Below, piece after piece: positions 6,857 to 17,083 of a stretch of 17,838 nucleotides of DNA (position 1 is its first letter; every line of letters begins with the position of its first letter). The stretch spans positions 1-17,838 of the forward strand of contig CAKUNY010000019.1 of assembly GCA_934668605.1 (NCBI GenBank), in the 5' to 3' direction. Source of the stretch: an uncultured Oscillospiraceae bacterium. GTDB lineage: Bacteria > Bacillota > Clostridia > Oscillospirales > Oscillospiraceae. The position numbers were made by a program, and so were the translations under genes. A model generated the notes under the pieces. That model was not told the origin of the DNA, made no database searches, and worked only from the letters and a program-made list of their open reading frames with translations.

Positions 6857-6873
6857 TTATCGGTGCTTTGCAG

Positions 6874-7581
6874 TCAATCCTGCGTTGTTTCATAGCCGCA
6901 GAAGCGGATGGCAGCCTTCGCAAGCTCTGCCGTGGGATCGATGAAGGGGCCTTCGACCGGAAGGGTGTCTGCTACGATCGGAAGCTCCGTGCAGCCAAGG
7001 ATGAAGTAGTCCGCGCCCTTTCTGCGAAGCCCTTCCAAAAGCGTTTTCCACGTTTCTTCCTCCGGCGCAAGCGGCTTCGAGGCCTTCACGACATCGTAAA
7101 TGAGGTGCATCAGAACGTCCTTTTCGCCATCATCCGGAATGACGAACGAAACGCCCTCTTTTTGAAGCGCCTTCTCATAGAGCCCCGTTGCGAGCGTGCC
7201 CTTTGTCGCGAGCACGGCCGCGGTCTTGCCGGGATAGAACTTCGCGCAGGCCTTCGCGGTGGCCTCGAGCATGCTTAAAAACGGCAGCTTCGTCTCGGCC
7301 TGCAATTGCGGCAGGAAATAGTGCGCCGTGTTGCAGGGCATGATCACGCAGCTTGCTCCGCAGGCCTCCAAGGAATGCAGCGCCGAGCGCATCTCGGGAA
7401 GGGGATTCGTCCCGCCGTTTAGAATCGCCGCCGTGCGGTCGGGGATCTGCGCGTTGGAGTCGATGTAGACGCGGATGTGGTCGTTGTCGCAGCCCGCTTT
7501 TGTCAGCAGCGTAATCTTGCGGAATAAGTCCGCCGTGGCCAGCGGCCCCATGCCGCCGAGGATCCCGATGGTCTTTTTCAT
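6874..7581 (-). CDS. Aspartate/glutamate racemase family protein
   Basis: 235 residues, usual family length. The N-terminus KKTIGILGGMGPLAT is typical of aspartate racemases of the Asp/Glu/hydantoin racemase superfamily. The two catalytic cysteines are present: C83 in MPCNTAHY and C197 in LGCTELP. The enzyme is expected to be a cofactor-free cytoplasmic racemase that removes and re-adds the alpha proton between two thiols. Aspartate is the likely substrate, but glutamate or a broader range cannot be excluded; it does not look like MurI. Start preceded by AAGGAGA at good spacing, 12 bases after the permease stop, so it is translated from the same leftward transcript. The neighbouring acidic amino acid symporter and aminotransferase support a role in D/L-aspartate use or D-amino acid supply; this is inference. 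Confidence 0.9.
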   Translation of the reverse strand: MKKTIGILGGMGPLATADLFRKITLLTKAGCDNDHIRVYIDSNAQIPDRTAAILNGGTNPLPEMRSALHSLEACGASCVIMPCNTAHYFLPQLQAETKLPFLSMLEATAKACAKFYPGKTAAVLATKGTLATGLYEKALQKEGVSFVIPDDGEKDVLMHLIYDVVKASKPLAPEEETWKTLLEGLRRKGADYFILGCTELPIVADTLPVEGPFIDPTAELAKAAIRFCGYETTQD

Positions 7582-7593
7582 TTGTATCTCTCC

Positions 7594-8367
7594 TTATCCT
7601 GTAATGAGTCCCTGCATGACCTTGATGGCAAGTAAAATCAGAACAATGACGACTGTGGGCTTGACGATCTTCGAGCCGTTTTTGATGGCAAGCCCGGAGC
7701 CGATGTAGTGCCCCAGCACGCTCGTGACCGTGCCGATGAGCCCGAGGGCGAGGAAAACCTTGCCGCTCATGAGGCTCGTAAAGAGCGAGCCCATGTTGGA
7801 GGCCAGATTCACGAGCTTCACGTTGCCGCCCGCCGTGCGCACATCCATCTTCGCGAGATTGCAGAAAATGAGAAGCAGAAACGTTCCCGTTCCGGGGCCG
7901 TAAAACCCATCGTACGCGCCGACGATTAAGGAAGCCGCGCACACGATCGCCATCTGCGCCTTCGGCTCTATTTCGCCCCTTTCCTCCGGAAGCTCCCGCT
8001 GCCGCAAAACGACGAACGCCACCACCGGCAGCACCACCAGAAGCAGATACTGAAGATATTTTTCTTCCATCATCAGCTGCAATTTTGTTCCAAAATGCGA
8101 ACCGATGAGCGCCAGCACAATCGACGGCACGCCGAGCTTCCAGTCGACATAGCCATTTTTGATGAACCGCCCCGTGGACGCAATCGTGCCGAGTCCGGCA
8201 GAAAGCTTGTTCGTCCCCAGCGCATAGTGCGCCGGAAGTCCCGCAAGCAAATATGTCGGCACCGAGATAATCCCGCCGCCGCCCGCAATTGCGTCGGTAA
8301 AGGAAGCCAGAAATACGCCGACCGCCACAATCAGCGCCATCCGGAGCGTCAAATCACCCATTCCCAT
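7594..8367 (-). CDS. TSUP (TauE/SafE) family membrane permease
   Basis: 257 residues, mostly hydrophobic, with about seven or eight membrane segments. The twofold internal repeat of the family is visible: AIAGGGGIISVPT with GTNKLSAGLGT (about 27-61) and DGFYGPGTGTFLL with TAGGNVKLVNLASNMGSL (about 153-195). TSUP proteins move sulfite, sulfonates, or other small organic anions, and substrate cannot be read from sequence. The ATG directly follows the TAA of the HAD gene with no gap, and GAGGAG lies inside the end of that gene, so translation is coupled. A second ATG two codons later is possible. Its place between a HAD phosphatase and a racemase gives no firm substrate hint. Confidence 0.88.
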   Translation of the reverse strand: MGMGDLTLRMALIVAVGVFLASFTDAIAGGGGIISVPTYLLAGLPAHYALGTNKLSAGLGTIASTGRFIKNGYVDWKLGVPSIVLALIGSHFGTKLQLMMEEKYLQYLLLVVLPVVAFVVLRQRELPEERGEIEPKAQMAIVCAASLIVGAYDGFYGPGTGTFLLLIFCNLAKMDVRTAGGNVKLVNLASNMGSLFTSLMSGKVFLALGLIGTVTSVLGHYIGSGLAIKNGSKIVKPTVVIVLILLAIKVMQGLITG

Positions 8368-9195
8368 TTAAAGTTCTCCTCTGGCCGCGCGCCGGAGCAT
8401 CCACGCAACGCCGTCTTCGCGGTTGCTGGGCGCGATCACATCCGCCGCGCTTTTGGCAAGCGCGCTTGCGTTTTCCATTGCCGCGCCGAGCCCCGCGTAC
8501 CGGAGCATCGCGCAGTCGTTGCCGCTGTCTCCCATCGCGAGAACCTGCTCGCGGGGAATGCCCAGCCGCTCTGCCAGCGCCTTGAGCGCCACACCCTTGT
8601 CCGTGTCCCGGCTCATGACCTCCAGATCGATCGCCCAGCCGCCGTCGGTCAGGAAGACCGGAAACTCCTTGACGGCGTTATAGGCCTTGTCATACTCCTC
8701 TTTTCGCGGGAAGGTCACGTAGAGCTTATAGACGGGGTCGCTGCTGGCTTCCACATACGCGTCCAGATCGTCTACAATAATATGTGTCCGCTCCATTAAG
8801 CCCCGCATCTTCTCGTCCATATAGTCCGTAAAGTGCTCCATGCACCAGCGCGCGTGCCGCACGGAAAGCCCGGTGTAAAAATGCACCATGCAGTCTGCCT
8901 GCGCGACCGCCCGATACGCTGCCTTGCCGAGCTCGGAGGGCATGCTGCATTCATAGAGCATTTCCATCGTCCACACATCGAGCGCGTACGCGCCCGTGCC
9001 GCAGCTTAAATATCGCACCTCGGGCAGCTGGCGCAGAATGTCCTGTACCTCGACGAATGAGCGCCCCGTGCACACCACGATCTCAATCCCTGCGTCCTTT
9101 GCCTCGCGGATGGCCTGTCTTGTCGCGGGCGTAATGGAGTTGTCCGGCGCAAGGAGCGTGCCGTCCACGTCCAGCGCCGCCAAACGAATTGCCAT
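8368..9195 (-). CDS. Cof-type HAD-IIB phosphatase
   Basis: 275 residues from MAIRLAALDV. The four HAD motifs are present: DVDGT (nucleophile D9, acid/base D11), CTGRS (42-46, T43), K200 in DTDKG, and GDSGND (D223 and D227) for magnesium. The roughly 100-residue insert between motifs II and III is the C2-type cap of the Cof/IIB group. Such enzymes dephosphorylate sugar phosphates, flavin or pyridoxal phosphates and are often promiscuous; the substrate here is unknown. The start nine codons inside the longest frame is chosen because AGAGAGG precedes it and it aligns with the family start. First gene of a leftward three-gene operon, divergent from secA. Confidence 0.9.
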   Translation of the reverse strand: MAIRLAALDVDGTLLAPDNSITPATRQAIREAKDAGIEIVVCTGRSFVEVQDILRQLPEVRYLSCGTGAYALDVWTMEMLYECSMPSELGKAAYRAVAQADCMVHFYTGLSVRHARWCMEHFTDYMDEKMRGLMERTHIIVDDLDAYVEASSDPVYKLYVTFPRKEEYDKAYNAVKEFPVFLTDGGWAIDLEVMSRDTDKGVALKALAERLGIPREQVLAMGDSGNDCAMLRYAGLGAAMENASALAKSAADVIAPSNREDGVAWMLRRAARGEL

Positions 9196-9260
9196 GTGAA
9201 AAAACCTCTCTGTACCATGCAAATTTGTCGAAAAAATGTCCTCGATTTTCTCTGCGCCCT

Positions 9261-9289
9261 ATTTTACCAGCATCCGGCGGGTAAATCAA
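9261..9289 (-). promoter_or_regulatory. Promoter of the HAD-TSUP-racemase operon
   Basis: On the minus strand, TTGATT (9284-9289) and TAAAAT (9261-9266) are spaced 17 bases apart, about 65 bases upstream of the HAD start. It is divergent from the secA promoter. Confidence 0.6.
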
Positions 9290-9336
9290 CACATGGAAAT
9301 TCACAATTTCTTCTTTTTTTAGCGCATCTATTATGG

Positions 9337-9342
9337 TATAAT
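9337..9342 (+). promoter_or_regulatory. Extended -10 promoter of secA
   Basis: TGGTATAAT is a perfect extended -10, with the hexamer at 9337-9342. The -35 region (about 9314-9319) is only a T-run, as is tolerated with an extended -10. The predicted leader of about 58 bases has a small GCGCC/GGCGC hairpin (9372-9388) just before the ribosome site. Confidence 0.65.
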
Positions 9343-9406
9343 GCAAGTTCAGGAATTGACAAAATTACTTCGCGCCGCTTTCAGGCGCAGGAAGGCAGAT
9401 ATACAT

Positions 9407-12175
<2,769 letters not shown>

Positions 12176-12185
12176 CGCAGAAACG

Positions 12186-12223
12186 GCAAAGGGCGGAAGG
12201 AGCAACAACCTGCCGCCTTTTGC
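12186..12223 (+). other. Hairpin between secA and pgeF (weak terminator or mRNA structure)
   Basis: GCAAAGGGCGG (12186-12196) pairs with CCGCCTTTTGC (12213-12223), eleven pairs including one G-T, around a 16-base loop. The Ts are inside the stem and no T-run follows, so at best it is a leaky terminator. Confidence 0.45.
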
Positions 12224-12244
12224 GCATCGGAAAGAGGGCGTTTT

Positions 12245-13051
12245 ATGTTTCATACGATCAAAAAAGGAAGTCTTGAGTATTTGACTGCCGACGCGCTGGA
12301 GGGCGCGATCCACTGCTTCTCCACACGATACGGCGGCGTGAGTGAGGGGCAGTTTGCTACGCTCAACCTCGGCACCAGCCGGGGCGACAAATTCGAAAAC
12401 GTGGTCGAAAACTACCGAATTCTGGGCGATGCCGTGGGCTTCAGACCCGAGGAGGTCGTCCACACCTGGCAGGAGCACACGGATATCATCCTGCGCGCCG
12501 GAAAGGCCGACTGCGGCAAGGGGTTATTCTGCAACCAGCCGGATGTCTGCGATGGACTGATCACGGACGAGCCGGGCGTGGCGCTTGTGTGCTTCGCCGC
12601 CGATTGCACGCCGGTTTTGTTCTATGACCCGGTGCAGCGGGTCGTCGCTGCGGTTCACGCCGGTTGGCGCGGCACGGCAAACGGCATCGTCCGCAAGGCA
12701 GTTGAGAAAATGACTGCGGAATTCGGCTCGAAGTCGGAGGATATCCGCGCGGCCATCGGCCCGAGCATTTCGCAGTGCTGCTTTGAAACGGACGAGGATG
12801 TGCCGCAGGCGATGCTGCAAGCGTTCGGTTCGGAGGCAAGCGCCTATATCGAAAAGCGCGGAGAAAAGTACTTCGTCGACAACAAGGGCTTGAACAAACT
12901 CTGGCTCACGCGCGCGGGTGTGACGCGGATCGATGTAAGCCCGGATTGCACCATGTGTCAGCCCGACCGGTTCTGGTCGCACCGCTACACGAAAGGCAGC
13001 CGCGGCTCACACACCGGCATCATCAAGCTGCCCGAGGAGGCCGCAACATGA
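12245..13051 (+). CDS. pgeF: Peptidoglycan editing factor / laccase-domain protein (YfiH/YlmD family)
   Basis: 268 residues, the normal size for the YfiH/Cu-oxidase_4 family. The zinc ligands expected for the family are present: H78 in WQEHTD, C121 in AADCTPVLF and H138 in VHAGWRG. The C-terminal SHRYTKGSRGSHTG segment is the usual family tail. E. coli PgeF removes wrongly incorporated L-Ser muropeptide precursors, and other members act on purine nucleosides, so the physiological role here is not fixed. Ribosome site AAAGAGGG precedes the ATG. The stop overlaps the next ATG by four bases, so the lipoprotein gene is translationally coupled. Annotations as polyphenol oxidase are historical. Confidence 0.9.
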   Translation: MFHTIKKGSLEYLTADALEGAIHCFSTRYGGVSEGQFATLNLGTSRGDKFENVVENYRILGDAVGFRPEEVVHTWQEHTDIILRAGKADCGKGLFCNQPDVCDGLITDEPGVALVCFAADCTPVLFYDPVQRVVAAVHAGWRGTANGIVRKAVEKMTAEFGSKSEDIRAAIGPSISQCCFETDEDVPQAMLQAFGSEASAYIEKRGEKYFVDNKGLNKLWLTRAGVTRIDVSPDCTMCQPDRFWSHRYTKGSRGSHTGIIKLPEEAAT

Positions 13052-14685
13052 AAAAACGCGTTTCGGTTCTGCTTGTCTGCGCGATGCTTTTGACTGTGCT
13101 CACCGGCTGCTCGGACGGAAAGGTCGATTTTTCATGGTTCACGAGCAAGTTTACCGGCAAAACCGCCGAGGAGGTGCAGGCTGAGCAGGAGGCTGCCGCC
13201 GCGGAGGAAGCGTCCGCCCCGGAAGCGACCGCCGTTGTGACGGAGGTCTTTAACGATATCTCCGCGTTCGGTCTTGCCTACCAGAAAAGCTACGGCGTGC
13301 ACCCGTATAACTGCGAGAGCCTCAATAACCGCTGCATCATTTCGTTTCTCTATGAGCCGCTGTTCGTCGTCGGCAGCGAGACGTTCGAGGCCTCTCCGGT
13401 CTTAGCCGAAAGCTACGATGTGTCCAGCGACGGCCTGACCACAACGGTCTACCTTCGGGCAAACGCCCGCTTTTCCGACGGAAGCCCCGTTACCGCGCAG
13501 GACGCGGCGTATTCGCTTCTTTCCTCGCGCGGCACGGTGTACTATGGCTCGCGCCTGCGCCATGTGCTCTCGATCGTCGCAGCCGACGAAAAGACCCTGA
13601 CGCTTACCACCGACACGGCCTACGAGTGCCTGCCCTTGCTTCTGGACATTCCGATCATCAAGGACGGCTCCGTGGACGAAGCGGTGCCGCTCGGCTCGGG
13701 GCCTTACGTCATGGAAAGCGACACCCGCCTTGTCCGGAACGCCAACTGGTGGCAGACGGCAGCTCCCATTGTGGACTTCGATGAGATTTCCCTGACGCTG
13801 GTCGAAAAGACCTCCGAGGTGCGCGATAATTTTGAGTACGAAAATGTAAACCTCGTGCTCACCGACCCGAACTCTGCCGCCTTTGCAGGCTTCCACAATG
13901 ACTACGAGCTTTGGGACGCGAAGAGCCCCATCATGCAGTACATCGGCTACAACATTACCAGCAAGGTCTTCTCGAACTATGGCCTTCGCAGCGCCATCAC
14001 CTACGCCATCGACCGCGAGCACATCGCGACCGATATCATGGGCGGCTTCGCGCAGGCGGCGGTTCTGCCCGCGAGTCCGCAGGCGCCGTTTTACGATGTG
14101 AAGCTGGCAAACACCTATGGCTACAGCCTCACAAAATTCCAGCAGCAGCTGGAGCGCGCGTCGGTGGAGGATATGGATCACGACGGGACGTTAGACCTAT
14201 ATGTGCCGTCTCTCGGCTACGCGGTGCCCGTCTCGGGCACGATGATCGTCTGCTCGTCGAGCTATCAGCGCGTCGAGGCGGCGACGGAGGTCGTCAATAC
14301 CCTCAACGCCCTGGGCTTTAAGCTGACGCTCAAGACGATGGAGCTGTCCGAATTCCGGCAGGCGCTGCAAACCGGCAATTTTGACCTCTATTATGGGGAA
14401 ATCCGCCTGTCCAACAACTTTGACCTCTCGCCGTTTTTCTCGGTTTACGGCTCGATGTGCTACGGCGGGCTGGACGACAGCGTGATGCTGAACCTCTGCA
14501 ACCAGGCTTTGGCGAATAACGGCAACAGCTACAATCTCTATAAGCGCCTCTGCGAGCGCGGCTATATTACGCCCGTGCTCTTTAAGAACCTCGCCGTCTA
14601 CACCACGCGCGGCTCCATTGCGCACCCGACAGATTATATTGACTGGTTCCTCATCCCGCCGGAGCGCGCGGACGAGGCATCGTAA
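13048..14685 (+). CDS. Family-5 solute-binding lipoprotein (peptide/oligopeptide ABC type)
   Basis: 545 residues. A lipoprotein signal peptide is clear: KKR, a hydrophobic core and the lipobox LTGC with C21 as the lipid-anchored cysteine. A Glu/Ala-rich linker (about 43-62) follows, then the SBP_bac_5 body with LYEPLFV, the GLTTTVYLRANARFSDGSPV stretch, GSGPY and ALTYA-like IDREHI motifs. Family members deliver peptides, nickel, or murein peptides to an ABC importer from outside the membrane. No permease or ATPase gene is in the window, so this is an orphan here. Start fixed by GAGGAGG (13034-13040) and the ATGA overlap with pgeF; a longer frame of 34 codons has no support. Coupling to pgeF hints at cell-wall peptide recycling, but this is inference. 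Confidence 0.88.
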   Translation: MKKRVSVLLVCAMLLTVLTGCSDGKVDFSWFTSKFTGKTAEEVQAEQEAAAAEEASAPEATAVVTEVFNDISAFGLAYQKSYGVHPYNCESLNNRCIISFLYEPLFVVGSETFEASPVLAESYDVSSDGLTTTVYLRANARFSDGSPVTAQDAAYSLLSSRGTVYYGSRLRHVLSIVAADEKTLTLTTDTAYECLPLLLDIPIIKDGSVDEAVPLGSGPYVMESDTRLVRNANWWQTAAPIVDFDEISLTLVEKTSEVRDNFEYENVNLVLTDPNSAAFAGFHNDYELWDAKSPIMQYIGYNITSKVFSNYGLRSAITYAIDREHIATDIMGGFAQAAVLPASPQAPFYDVKLANTYGYSLTKFQQQLERASVEDMDHDGTLDLYVPSLGYAVPVSGTMIVCSSSYQRVEAATEVVNTLNALGFKLTLKTMELSEFRQALQTGNFDLYYGEIRLSNNFDLSPFFSVYGSMCYGGLDDSVMLNLCNQALANNGNSYNLYKRLCERGYITPVLFKNLAVYTTRGSIAHPTDYIDWFLIPPERADEAS

Positions 14686-14697
14686 AGAGGAAGCTAT

Positions 14698-15189
14698 ATG
14701 ACCGTCGCGGAAGCCATGAAGAAGATGATTCTTTTTTCAGACGGAAACAAGCATGACATCAACCACTTCTTGAAGGTGCATGCCTACGCGCAGACCATCG
14801 GCGCGTGCGAGGGATTGCCGGAAGACGCACGCAAGACGCTGGAGCTGGCCGCCATCGTCCATGACATTGCGTGCCCGCTGTGCCGCGAGAAATACGGCAG
14901 CACGAACGGCAAATATCAGGAGCTCGAGGGCGGGCCGCTCACGCGGGAATTTTTTGCGGATACCGACGTTCCCGCCGGGCAGGTCGAGCGCATTGTCTGG
15001 CTCGTTTCGCACCATCATACGCTCCGCCCGATCGAGGGCTTAGACCACCAGATTTTGATCGAAGCCGACTACCTTGTAAATGCCGAGGAAAGCGGCCTCT
15101 CGGAGAAGAACATCCGCCATATGAACGATGCGGTGTTCCGGACCGCAACCGGAAAGCAGCTTCTGGAAAGCGTCTACCTTTCCCGCTGA
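14698..15189 (+). CDS. HD-domain protein, probable metal-dependent phosphohydrolase
   Basis: 163 residues. The HD pattern is seen as H28 (FLKVHAYA), the H55-D56 pair (IVHDIACP), histidines 105-107 (SHHHT) and D124 (EADYLVNA). This is the single-domain HD form found in many Firmicutes; substrates of such proteins include nucleotides and are not predictable here. AGAGGAAG precedes the ATG, and only 12 bases separate it from the lipoprotein stop, so it is the third gene of the pgeF unit. A strong terminator follows its stop. Confidence 0.85.
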   Translation: MTVAEAMKKMILFSDGNKHDINHFLKVHAYAQTIGACEGLPEDARKTLELAAIVHDIACPLCREKYGSTNGKYQELEGGPLTREFFADTDVPAGQVERIVWLVSHHHTLRPIEGLDHQILIEADYLVNAEESGLSEKNIRHMNDAVFRTATGKQLLESVYLSR

Positions 15190-15195
15190 CAGCCG

Positions 15196-15234
15196 CCCCG
15201 ACTCATGCCGCCTGCGTGGGTCGGGGATTTTTTT
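15196..15234 (+). terminator. Terminator after the HD-domain gene
   Basis: CCCCGAC (15196-15202) pairs with GTCGGGG (15220-15226). The stem extends inward to 13 pairs with two G-T, and a run of seven Ts follows (15228-15234). It ends the pgeF transcription unit. Confidence 0.92.
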
Positions 15235-15442
15235 GCCCTTTGCGCGAAAAAACAGCAAAAAGTGATATGACGCGTGATATGACTCTTCCGTTCAGAATCT
15301 TAACGGCGGGGCAAACCCGCAAAAAGGATCGGAAAGCAATCCGGGCACGCGCCCGGAAAATTCCCTGTTTTTGACGGATGAAGTCACAAAACAAATCAGG
15401 ATGCGCGGAGAAACGAGGCGGCGGAAATTGGAATACTGTCAT

Positions 15443-15532
15443 ATGAAAAAAGATATATCATATAAGGAATATGAGATTATTCAAAAAGTAATATATTCAA
15501 TAAGGAAATTTATATCGATAAAAAATTACTAA
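15443..15532 (+). CDS. Possible 29-residue small ORF in AT-rich leader
   Basis: ATG at 15443 opens a frame reading MKKDISYKEYEIIQKV and on to KNY, stop at 15530-15532. It is rich in Lys, Ile, Tyr and Glu and looks helical. Codons are very AT-rich, unlike the GC-rich genes around it. A GGAA nine bases upstream is only a weak ribosome site. It could be a leader peptide, the worn-out start of a horizontally acquired regulator, or chance in AT-rich DNA. Its stop falls in the loop of a terminator-like hairpin. Confidence 0.25.
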   Translation: MKKDISYKEYEIIQKVIYSIRKFISIKNY

Positions 15533-15549
15533 TATTTTATCGTAATTTT
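15516..15549 (+). terminator. AT-rich terminator-like hairpin in the rnf leader
   Basis: CGATAAAA (15516-15523) pairs with TTTTATCG (15535-15542) around an 11-base loop, and TAATTTTT follows. The stem has only two G-C pairs and is weak, so it could instead be an operator palindrome. Confidence 0.35.
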
Positions 15550-15581
15550 TACGGATTTTTTCGCTATATGCAAAAGAAAAC

Positions 15582-15610
15582 TTGATTTTTCCAGCAAAAT
15601 GATTTATGCT
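15582..15610 (+). promoter_or_regulatory. Candidate promoter of the apbE-rnf operon
   Basis: TTGATT (15582-15587) and TATGCT (15605-15610) are separated by 17 bases, about 90 bases upstream of the apbE start. The -10 matches the consensus at four of six positions. Confidence 0.4.
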
Positions 15611-15701
15611 TATAGGCAAGCGGAACGAATGCGAAAAACAGTTTTTTCCGGCGGCTCGAAGCAAATGCAAAAACCGGAGGATACGGAGACGGGACGGTAA
15701 C

Positions 15702-16700
15702 ATGACAAAAACAGGAACGATTGCCCGGGCGGCGCTGGTGCTGGCGCTGATGGCGCTTCTGAGCGGGTGCTCCGGAAAAAAGGCGGCGACCGAGTTTTTT
15801 GCTATGGATACGGTCATGCAGCTCACGGCATACGGAAAGCACGCGGAGGCGGCGGTCAAAATCTGCGAGAGCGAGATCGCTAGGCTTGATGCAAAGCTTT
15901 CGGCGCAGAGCGAGACAAGCGAAATTGCGAAGCTCAACGCGGGCGGCGTGTGCGAAGACGATGAGACGCTGCGGCTTCTTTCCGAGGCGGCAGAAATTGC
16001 GCAAAGAACGAACGGCGCGTACGACCCGACAGTGTATCCGCTGATGAAGCTCTGGGGCTTCGGAACGGAAAACGCGCATGTGCCGCAAAAATCCGAGATC
16101 GAGCAGACGCTCGCGTCCGTCGGCTATGAAAAGCTGCCGGGGATCAAAGCGCCCTACCGGCTGCCGGAGGGAATGGCGGTCGACCTGGGCGGCATCGGCA
16201 AGGGCTTTGCCGCAAGCGTGGCGCGAAAGAGCCTGCTGGATCAGGGCGTTTCGTCGGCGGTCTTGTCGCTGGGCGGCAATGTGACGCTCATCGGAAGCAA
16301 GATAGACGGTTCCAACTGGACGGTCGGTTTGCAGGATCCTGATGGCGACGGCTGCTTCGGCTATGTCTCGGGAAAAAATGTCAGCGTTGTGACCTCGGGC
16401 GGCTATCAGCGGTATTTTGAGGAAAACGGCAGACGGTACTGGCATATTTTAGATGCAAAGAGCGGCCAGCCGGCCGCGACGGGGCTCAGCTCCGTGACCA
16501 TTGTGAGCGCGGACGACACGCTGGCCGACGGCTTATCGACGGCGCTTTTCGTGATGGGGCTTGAGAAGGCAACCGAGTTCTGGCGCGAGTCGAGTGATTT
16601 TGAGGCGGTGTTCCTGCTGGAGTCGGGCGAGATCTATGTGACGCAGGGGCTGCAGGGCAGCTTCCGGTCGGAAAGAGCTTATGAGGTGATCGCGCGATGA
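15702..16700 (+). CDS. apbE: FAD:protein FMN transferase, ApbE lipoprotein
   Basis: 332 residues from MTKTGTIARA. A lipoprotein signal is present with lipobox LLSGC (C23), placing the enzyme on the outer face of the membrane. ApbE features: FAMDTVMQLTAYG (33-45), NGAYDPTVYPLMKLWGF (104-120), VDLGGIGKGFA (160-170), LSLGGNV (189-194), HILD (H248, D251) and SADDTLADGLSTA with D276 and T280 in the metal site. The enzyme transfers FMN from FAD onto a threonine or serine of target proteins such as RnfG and RnfD. Its place at the head of an rnf operon fits this exactly. The inner ATG is chosen because a GGAG-rich site precedes it and the longer frame lacks a signal peptide start. Stop overlaps the next ATG by four bases. 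Confidence 0.93.
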   Translation: MTKTGTIARAALVLALMALLSGCSGKKAATEFFAMDTVMQLTAYGKHAEAAVKICESEIARLDAKLSAQSETSEIAKLNAGGVCEDDETLRLLSEAAEIAQRTNGAYDPTVYPLMKLWGFGTENAHVPQKSEIEQTLASVGYEKLPGIKAPYRLPEGMAVDLGGIGKGFAASVARKSLLDQGVSSAVLSLGGNVTLIGSKIDGSNWTVGLQDPDGDGCFGYVSGKNVSVVTSGGYQRYFEENGRRYWHILDAKSGQPAATGLSSVTIVSADDTLADGLSTALFVMGLEKATEFWRESSDFEAVFLLESGEIYVTQGLQGSFRSERAYEVIAR

Positions 16701-17083
16701 AGAGCCGGAGCTGGGCGATTTTATTTGCCGGGCTGATCGCGGCGCTTCTTCTCGTGTGGAAGCTGCTTCCCGGAAGCGGCGGCAATACGGTCGGCGTGTA
16801 TCAGGACGGCGCGCTCGTAAAAAAGATTTTCCTGCCGCACACGGGAGAAACGGAGATGTTCGAGCTTTCCGGCGTCGCGGGCGGCAACACCATTGAGGTT
16901 TCCAAAGACGGCGTGCGCGTTGTGTCTGCCGGGTGCCCCGACAAGCTCTGCGTGGCGCACGGGTATTTAGAGTCCGGAACCGAGCCCATCATCTGCCTTC
17001 CGAACCGGCTGGTGATCCGATTTATGGAGGATGAGAGGCTGGACGGCGCGGACGCGGTCGCCGGGGGAAGGAGCCTGCCATGA
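16697..17083 (+). CDS. NusG domain II-containing membrane-anchored protein
   Basis: 128 residues: one N-terminal membrane segment (about 6-22), then a small beta domain of the NusG_II type. The family core AGCPDKLCV (C80, C85), followed by GTEPIICLPNRLVI (C100), is plain; the three cysteines are a family feature and may be redox-active or bind metal, unproven. It is not the transcription factor NusG, because the NGN domain is missing. Genes of this family regularly sit between apbE and a Gx-family gene ahead of rnf in Clostridia, suggesting an accessory role in Rnf assembly. ATGA overlaps join it to both neighbours, so all three are translated as a chain. Confidence 0.88.
   Translation: MKSRSWAILFAGLIAALLLVWKLLPGSGGNTVGVYQDGALVKKIFLPHTGETEMFELSGVAGGNTIEVSKDGVRVVSAGCPDKLCVAHGYLESGTEPIICLPNRLVIRFMEDERLDGADAVAGGRSLP

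Larger units (their letters stand above)
15235..15701 (+). other. Long leader region upstream of the apbE-rnf operon
   Basis: About 467 bases with no established gene. The first part holds a 10-base direct repeat GTGATATGAC (15262-15271 and 15274-15283) and small GC hairpins (GCGGG/CCCGC at 15306-15320, CCGGGC/GCCCGG at 15341-15356). From about 15435 to 15610 the base composition turns strongly AT-rich, unlike the flanks. The last 90 bases hold a candidate promoter and the ribosome site. Its length and structure suggest transcriptional or RNA-level control of the operon, but no known riboswitch was recognised. Confidence 0.5.

Noticed and set aside
15311..15356. Possible c-di-GMP-I riboswitch (GGGCAAACC-like stretch)
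   Set aside because: The GGCAAACC and AAAGC pieces are similar, but the GAAA tetraloop stem and the GGACGCAAAGCC core are missing, and the bases form simple local hairpins instead.
15203..15442. Leftward 79-codon frame in the rnf leader
   Set aside because: It overlaps the strong terminator of the HD gene and has no ribosome site or family features.
15646..15680. Third copy of the three-hairpin repeat (TCCGGCGGCT)
   Set aside because: Only about ten bases match the third stem; the other two stems are missing.
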